NCBI GenBank assembly: GCA_027422505.1
Contig: JAPQWV010000127.1
Span: 186,001 to 250,000 of the forward strand
Direction: 5' to 3'
Origin: Craterostigma plantagineum
Lineage: Eukaryota > Streptophyta > Magnoliopsida > Lamiales > Linderniaceae
DNA: 64,000 nt
This document shows, one piece after another, positions 60,254-64,000 of this stretch. The position numbers were made by a program, and so were the translations under genes. The notes beneath the pieces are model-generated. The model did not search any database. It was given only the letters and a program-made list of their open reading frames with translations, and had not been told where the DNA came from. How positions within the stretch are numbered: the first letter of the stretch is position 1; the number at the start of each line of letters is the position of its first letter.

Positions 60254-61460
60254 CTTTTCTTTCGGTGTATCTTTTTGTGCTTCAATGGGATTTCAGGCGA
60301 TCTATATATAATAGATTTATATGTAATACGTGTAGATGGGCTGTGGTTCTATTAGCTGAGTTTGGTGCCAAGTCCAATGAGGGGAAGATGAGCGTTGGGA
60401 TCGCCATTAATGATTTGATAAAAAAGTTAGTTTTGCGGCATTAAAAGCCCTTTTCTCTTCACATTGCATTGCATTGCATTTGCAGCAGCAGCAGCTCATT
60501 AAATACGACCTCTTATCATATGAATGTCTTCAATAAAATAATCAAGAAGAGCAAAGACTTGGAGGGTCTTTGAATCTTGATACTATATGATCCGTGGGAG
60601 ACAAAAAAACATATGAACAAATTTGCATCCCTGCATTATGCAAGATGAGATCAATCTTAACATGGGATCAAAGTGAAGATAATGAGTTGACAGCATTACA
60701 GCTGTGTGTGATATTAGTGTAGTAGTAACTTAACTGTGCCATGTGATCATAGTTAATACGTTGACAGCATTACAGTTGACTGAGAGAGACAAATAATCCC
60801 ACTGCTACCTGTCTTTGTAATTTATTAGATATTTTCAATCTGCTGTGCGGCAAGAAGTTGACGCTCAACATGACCATTAAGTGGCACTTAACAGTAATAT
60901 ATAGATTATACATATCAAAAAATACCAATAACTAAATGGGCATAAATGGTATAAGTTGCAATCCATGTAGTTATTGCTAGACCTATACATTAAAGTTTTC
61001 CTAATCTTTAGGTATGGCATTGAGTGCTCTGTTTTTGCCTAGTGCTTAAGCAGAATTGGGCGTGAGGAAATTCTGTAATAATGTACTATGAATTATTTTA
61101 GGTTGTTTGGGAATTAAGAGGGCTCATCGTTTTATATCCTTTCTAGTTAATGCAATAACTGCTGAAGTAGAACCAAGCACATGCAATCAATGGGGCAAGA
61201 GAAGGTTTTCTGAATTAGTCTGAACTTCTGAAGTACCTTCGCCACTGTAAAAACCAACGCCAAATGACATACACAATAAATTAATCTCATCAGCTTCTAT
61301 TTGTGTCAAACAGTTGCCATAGGTCATCTCAATATTAACGTCATTCCGCAGAAAACAATAGACTGACCTTCGTTACAAACCCCTCATGAGATCACTTCTC
61401 CAAGAACTCTAATATTGCTCGCCTTGCTTTCTCACATCGTTGAAAAGATTGCATACGATT
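60254..61460. other. Intergenic: GDSL promoter and MED6 3' flank
   Basis: The GDSL upstream region and the MED6 3' flank. A short CATTG repeat lies near 60464-60480 and a CAG run near 60483-60495. I see no gene or element with clear ends. Confidence 0.5.
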
Positions 61461-63050
61461 TCATATTTTTATTCTTTTCGACGGTCCCTGATCGATGATC
61501 GGATCGACAGTCGTTTGTTGCTCTGATTGTTGGGTTTCGGAGATTTTATCTCCCTCAGTGCTTGGAGGGGTGTAGCCTTCTGGAAATGGAGGTGGAGGTG
61601 GAGCAGGTGGTAGCTGTGAAAATTTATGAGATTAAGAGTTAGCAGGCATAAATTAATATGAACATCAATTTCAATAAATTGATTCGAACTAAAGATTTGT
61701 GTTGTTTTCCCAGTTCGTTAGATTCAGATTCATGTAAGGCAAAAGTATTGGAATATCTACCTTACTGTGCAGTCTTGTAAGAATCTGGTCCACGCGCAAA
61801 AGTTCTTTCACGTCAATAGTCTCTTTAGCAGCTTTCGCTTCAGAGGAAGTCTCCTTTTCATCGACTGCTAGAAGAAACATTATAAGTCAATTGTGAGCAC
61901 AGGCAAGAAAATGTCCACGTTACTTTAAAGCTGGAGTAAAATGAACCACATAACAATTATCATTGAGTAAAAATGTAAGAAAAAGATAGATACCGTATCC
62001 AATTTTCTCCAATTTGGATTGCACAGTGTTGAAGGCTTTTGAAATGTAATGCAATGCACGCCCCTGCCAAGGAAAAAGAGACAAGGGTGAAGTCCATATA
62101 TGAATACGTGTCAAATGTTCTCAATGTGATAAACAAATAGGATACATGGCAAAGGGAAAGACTAAAGCCTGCTACACAATCAGTTGCTCAAAGACAAACT
62201 AAGATTACACAAAAGATGGCATTTTTGTAACCAGTGATTCAAACTATCAACATTGTAATGATGAATAACACCAGTCATGAAAATATAAATATTGATCGAC
62301 CTATGCCCCTTGCTGTTAAGAGCTTATCTGCGCTTGTAAGTTTACATCTAAGGAAGTTGAAGGAAGCAGATCAAGCATAGCATAACTAACTCCAATATTC
62401 GAAGTTATGATATACGATCGTGCGTAAGAATAAGAAAAACACAATTGTTAGGAAATACTAACAACTCGAGATGCAAAGACATTGCAGAGCTGAGGTGCTT
62501 GGTAAATTGATCCATCCAATATATAGTAAGTCAGCATAGGCGTCACTCTCTCGGGGCTTTCCCTCTTTTGCTTCCTAAAGACAAACAAATGAGGCTCCAA
62601 CACTTCACTCAGCGTGAACTCCGTTCCAGTCATCTTCCTTCACGAGGAGTAAGTAGCAATTATTTGACAAAATTTACGAATGCGTTAGTGTGATTATGCA
62701 TACAAATGGAGTACAACAGTTCAATTCGTGCAACAGATCGACAAGACAATCCAGTCATCCATAAAAAGTTATAAAACAGGCGTCACCAATCAATACGCTA
62801 CTAACGAGAGGTGAGAGACGTCGAGCGGGTGAATCGCGCGGACACGAAGCTGCTCGTTGTTGCAAGAGTAGTCGTAGAACGGCGACAGCGCGAAGTAATC
62901 GAAAACTAGGTTCCGATCGAGCGGATAGGTGTTGAGCCACAACTGATCTCTGAAGCAGATCCCCGTCATGTCTGTTCCCGGAGGCGGTGGAAGCAGTTGA
63001 GCTCCGCCGTCTGCTGACGACGGCGGCGGAACCATCGGCGTCGTCGCCAT
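61461..63050 (-). CDS. MED6: Mediator complex subunit 6
   Basis: Five exons on the minus strand: 63050-62806, 62637-62463, 62063-61994, 61867-61761 and 61613-61461. They give about 249 residues in continuous phase. The conserved MED6 core is [79 protein letters not shown] and [35 protein letters not shown] and a Pro-rich segment ([14 protein letters not shown]) follow, then [14 protein letters not shown] at the end. MED6 is a head-module subunit of Mediator, which links transcription factors to RNA polymerase II (family knowledge). It diverges from RPL28 across a 476-bp shared promoter. The start ATG is the first in frame and gives the expected Met-Ala N-terminus. Confidence 0.95.
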
Positions 63051-63526
63051 TCAATTTTGGCAGAGTGCGGCACTTCGACTTTTCAGGACTCGGCTACAAA
63101 TTGAAAGGCAATTGGAGCTGAGCTGTTGTAAGCTCAAAGCTGCGTCATAATCATAATTTCATGATTTTCTGGAATTACATTTAGGTCCTCCATGTTTTCC
63201 CCCCTCTTTCAATGTCATCCTCGTCAAATATTAATATTTTATAATATTTGCTTATTGGACTCTTGTAATGGGCCTATTGGCCCATAAACAGGCCCAGGTA
63301 TCGTCTTCTACATCTCGTTAGGGTTTTATAGGCGTATAGTACCTCTCCTCCATCGCAGCACTGCTATAACGCATAAACAGTTCAACACAGCTCATCGCCG
63401 TCTAGCATCAGAATCAGAAGGTAACATCTACGCATCAGCACATGATACTTAATTTCAGCTTATTTTGAGCTTTTTTGTGATCGTCAGCTGATTTTTTAAC
63501 TTTCTGTTGGTGGAAAAAGAGGAGAA
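63051..63526. promoter_or_regulatory. Divergent MED6 / RPL28 promoter with site II and telo-box motifs
   Basis: TGGGCC at 63269-63274, GGCCCA at 63279-63284 and 63291-63296, and TTAGGGTTT (telo-box, reverse of AAACCCTAA) at 63318-63327. The combination of site II and telo-box is characteristic of plant ribosomal-protein promoters. The motifs lie nearer to RPL28 but within 270 bp of the MED6 start. Confidence 0.75.
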
Positions 63527-64000
63527 ATGGCGACAGTTCCAGGCCAGCTGATATGGGAGATCGTGAAGAAGAACAACTCTTTCTTGGTGAAGGAGTTTGG
63601 CAACGGAACTCAGAGCGTTAAGTTCAGCAAAGAGCCTAACAATCTTTACAATCGACATTCCTACAAGCACTCTGGTTACTGTCTTTCCCCTTGTTTCAGT
63701 ACAGCGTTTTTTTTTCGTCAGATGTAATGCGTGATGATCTGTGCGATTTTGATTCCGATATGTTACAGTTTTCGAGATATGTGTTTTCCCTTCAAACCAG
63801 TCCGATATATTCTTCTATGTTTCCATGATCCGTAGTTCTTTGATTTAGTTAGGATCAACGTGAATAGTTGAATCACATAGTGCTTAGGCGTGACTTTTTT
63901 CTCTCTATACTCCTCACCATTAGGTTTGGCGAATAAGAAAACAGTAACCATTCAGCCCGGCAAAGATCAGTCAGTGGTGCTAGCCACGACAAAGACCAAG
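63527..64000 (+). CDS. RPL28: 60S ribosomal protein L28 (5' part; continues beyond right edge)
   Basis: Exon 1 is 63527-63674 ([20 protein letters not shown], then [20 protein letters not shown] and [10 protein letters not shown]). Exon 2 starts at 63924 ([25 protein letters not shown]) and runs to the end of the window. The junction is GT-AG with phase 1 and restores a Gly codon. The match to eukaryotic eL28 is clear over the whole visible part, which is roughly half of the protein. It is a component of the large cytosolic ribosomal subunit. The start is the first ATG. Confidence 0.94.

Overview
The window is nuclear DNA of a flowering plant, most likely a eudicot. The genes are split by short GT-AG introns in AT-rich surroundings, and the products are plant-specific (AUX/IAA, AP2/ERF, IQD, TIP aquaporin, NRG2-like DUF630/632, GATA). 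A Ty1-copia retrotransposon and several small inverted-repeat transposons (MITEs) are present. Asterid affinity is only an impression from protein similarity. I found no bacterial, organellar or viral genome features. All gene models were built by hand from reading frames, splice sites and family similarity.

Layout: (1) 1-7.7 kb, three minus-strand genes: an NRG2-like DUF630/632 protein (runs off the left edge), an IST1-like ESCRT protein with a Tourist-like MITE in an intron, and a small plastid protein. (2) 9.6-17.4 kb, an LC8-type dynein light chain gene (+) whose single intron of about 7.5 kb holds a copia element with an open 1497-codon gag-pol frame but no RT core. (3) 19.2-28.6 kb, golgin candidate 5/TMF (+) followed by an SGB1-like hexose transporter (+), an adjacency I recall from Arabidopsis. 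(4) 30-37 kb, a bHLH gene (-) and an AUX/IAA gene (+) diverging from a 3.2-kb spacer that carries an array of GTAC cores at about 23-bp spacing. (5) 37.5-45 kb, a TIP2-type aquaporin (+), a DREB A-4-type AP2/ERF gene (+), an hAT-like element and a GATA factor (-). (6) 47-56 kb, SEC13 (-) and a MUT9-like/PPK casein-kinase-I gene (+). (7) 56.5-64 kb, a short IQD gene (+), a GDSL esterase (-), MED6 (-) and RPL28 (+, runs off the right edge). MED6 and RPL28 share a 476-bp divergent promoter with site II and telo-box motifs.

Functional mix: trafficking and endomembrane genes (IST1, golgin, SEC13, SGB1, dynein light chain) alternate with transcription and signalling genes (NRG2-like, bHLH, AUX/IAA, DREB, GATA, PPK, IQD, MED6). 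They are independent transcription units, not an operon.

Most unusual points: the copia element in the dynein intron with a dispersed AATGTTG-N3-CAACATT palindrome; the 23-bp GTAC array; three otherwise intact genes (golgin, SEC13, GDSL) that each lack exactly one base; a probable GC-AG intron in the transporter; and at least seven short DNA transposons of different superfamilies, several with readable target duplications.
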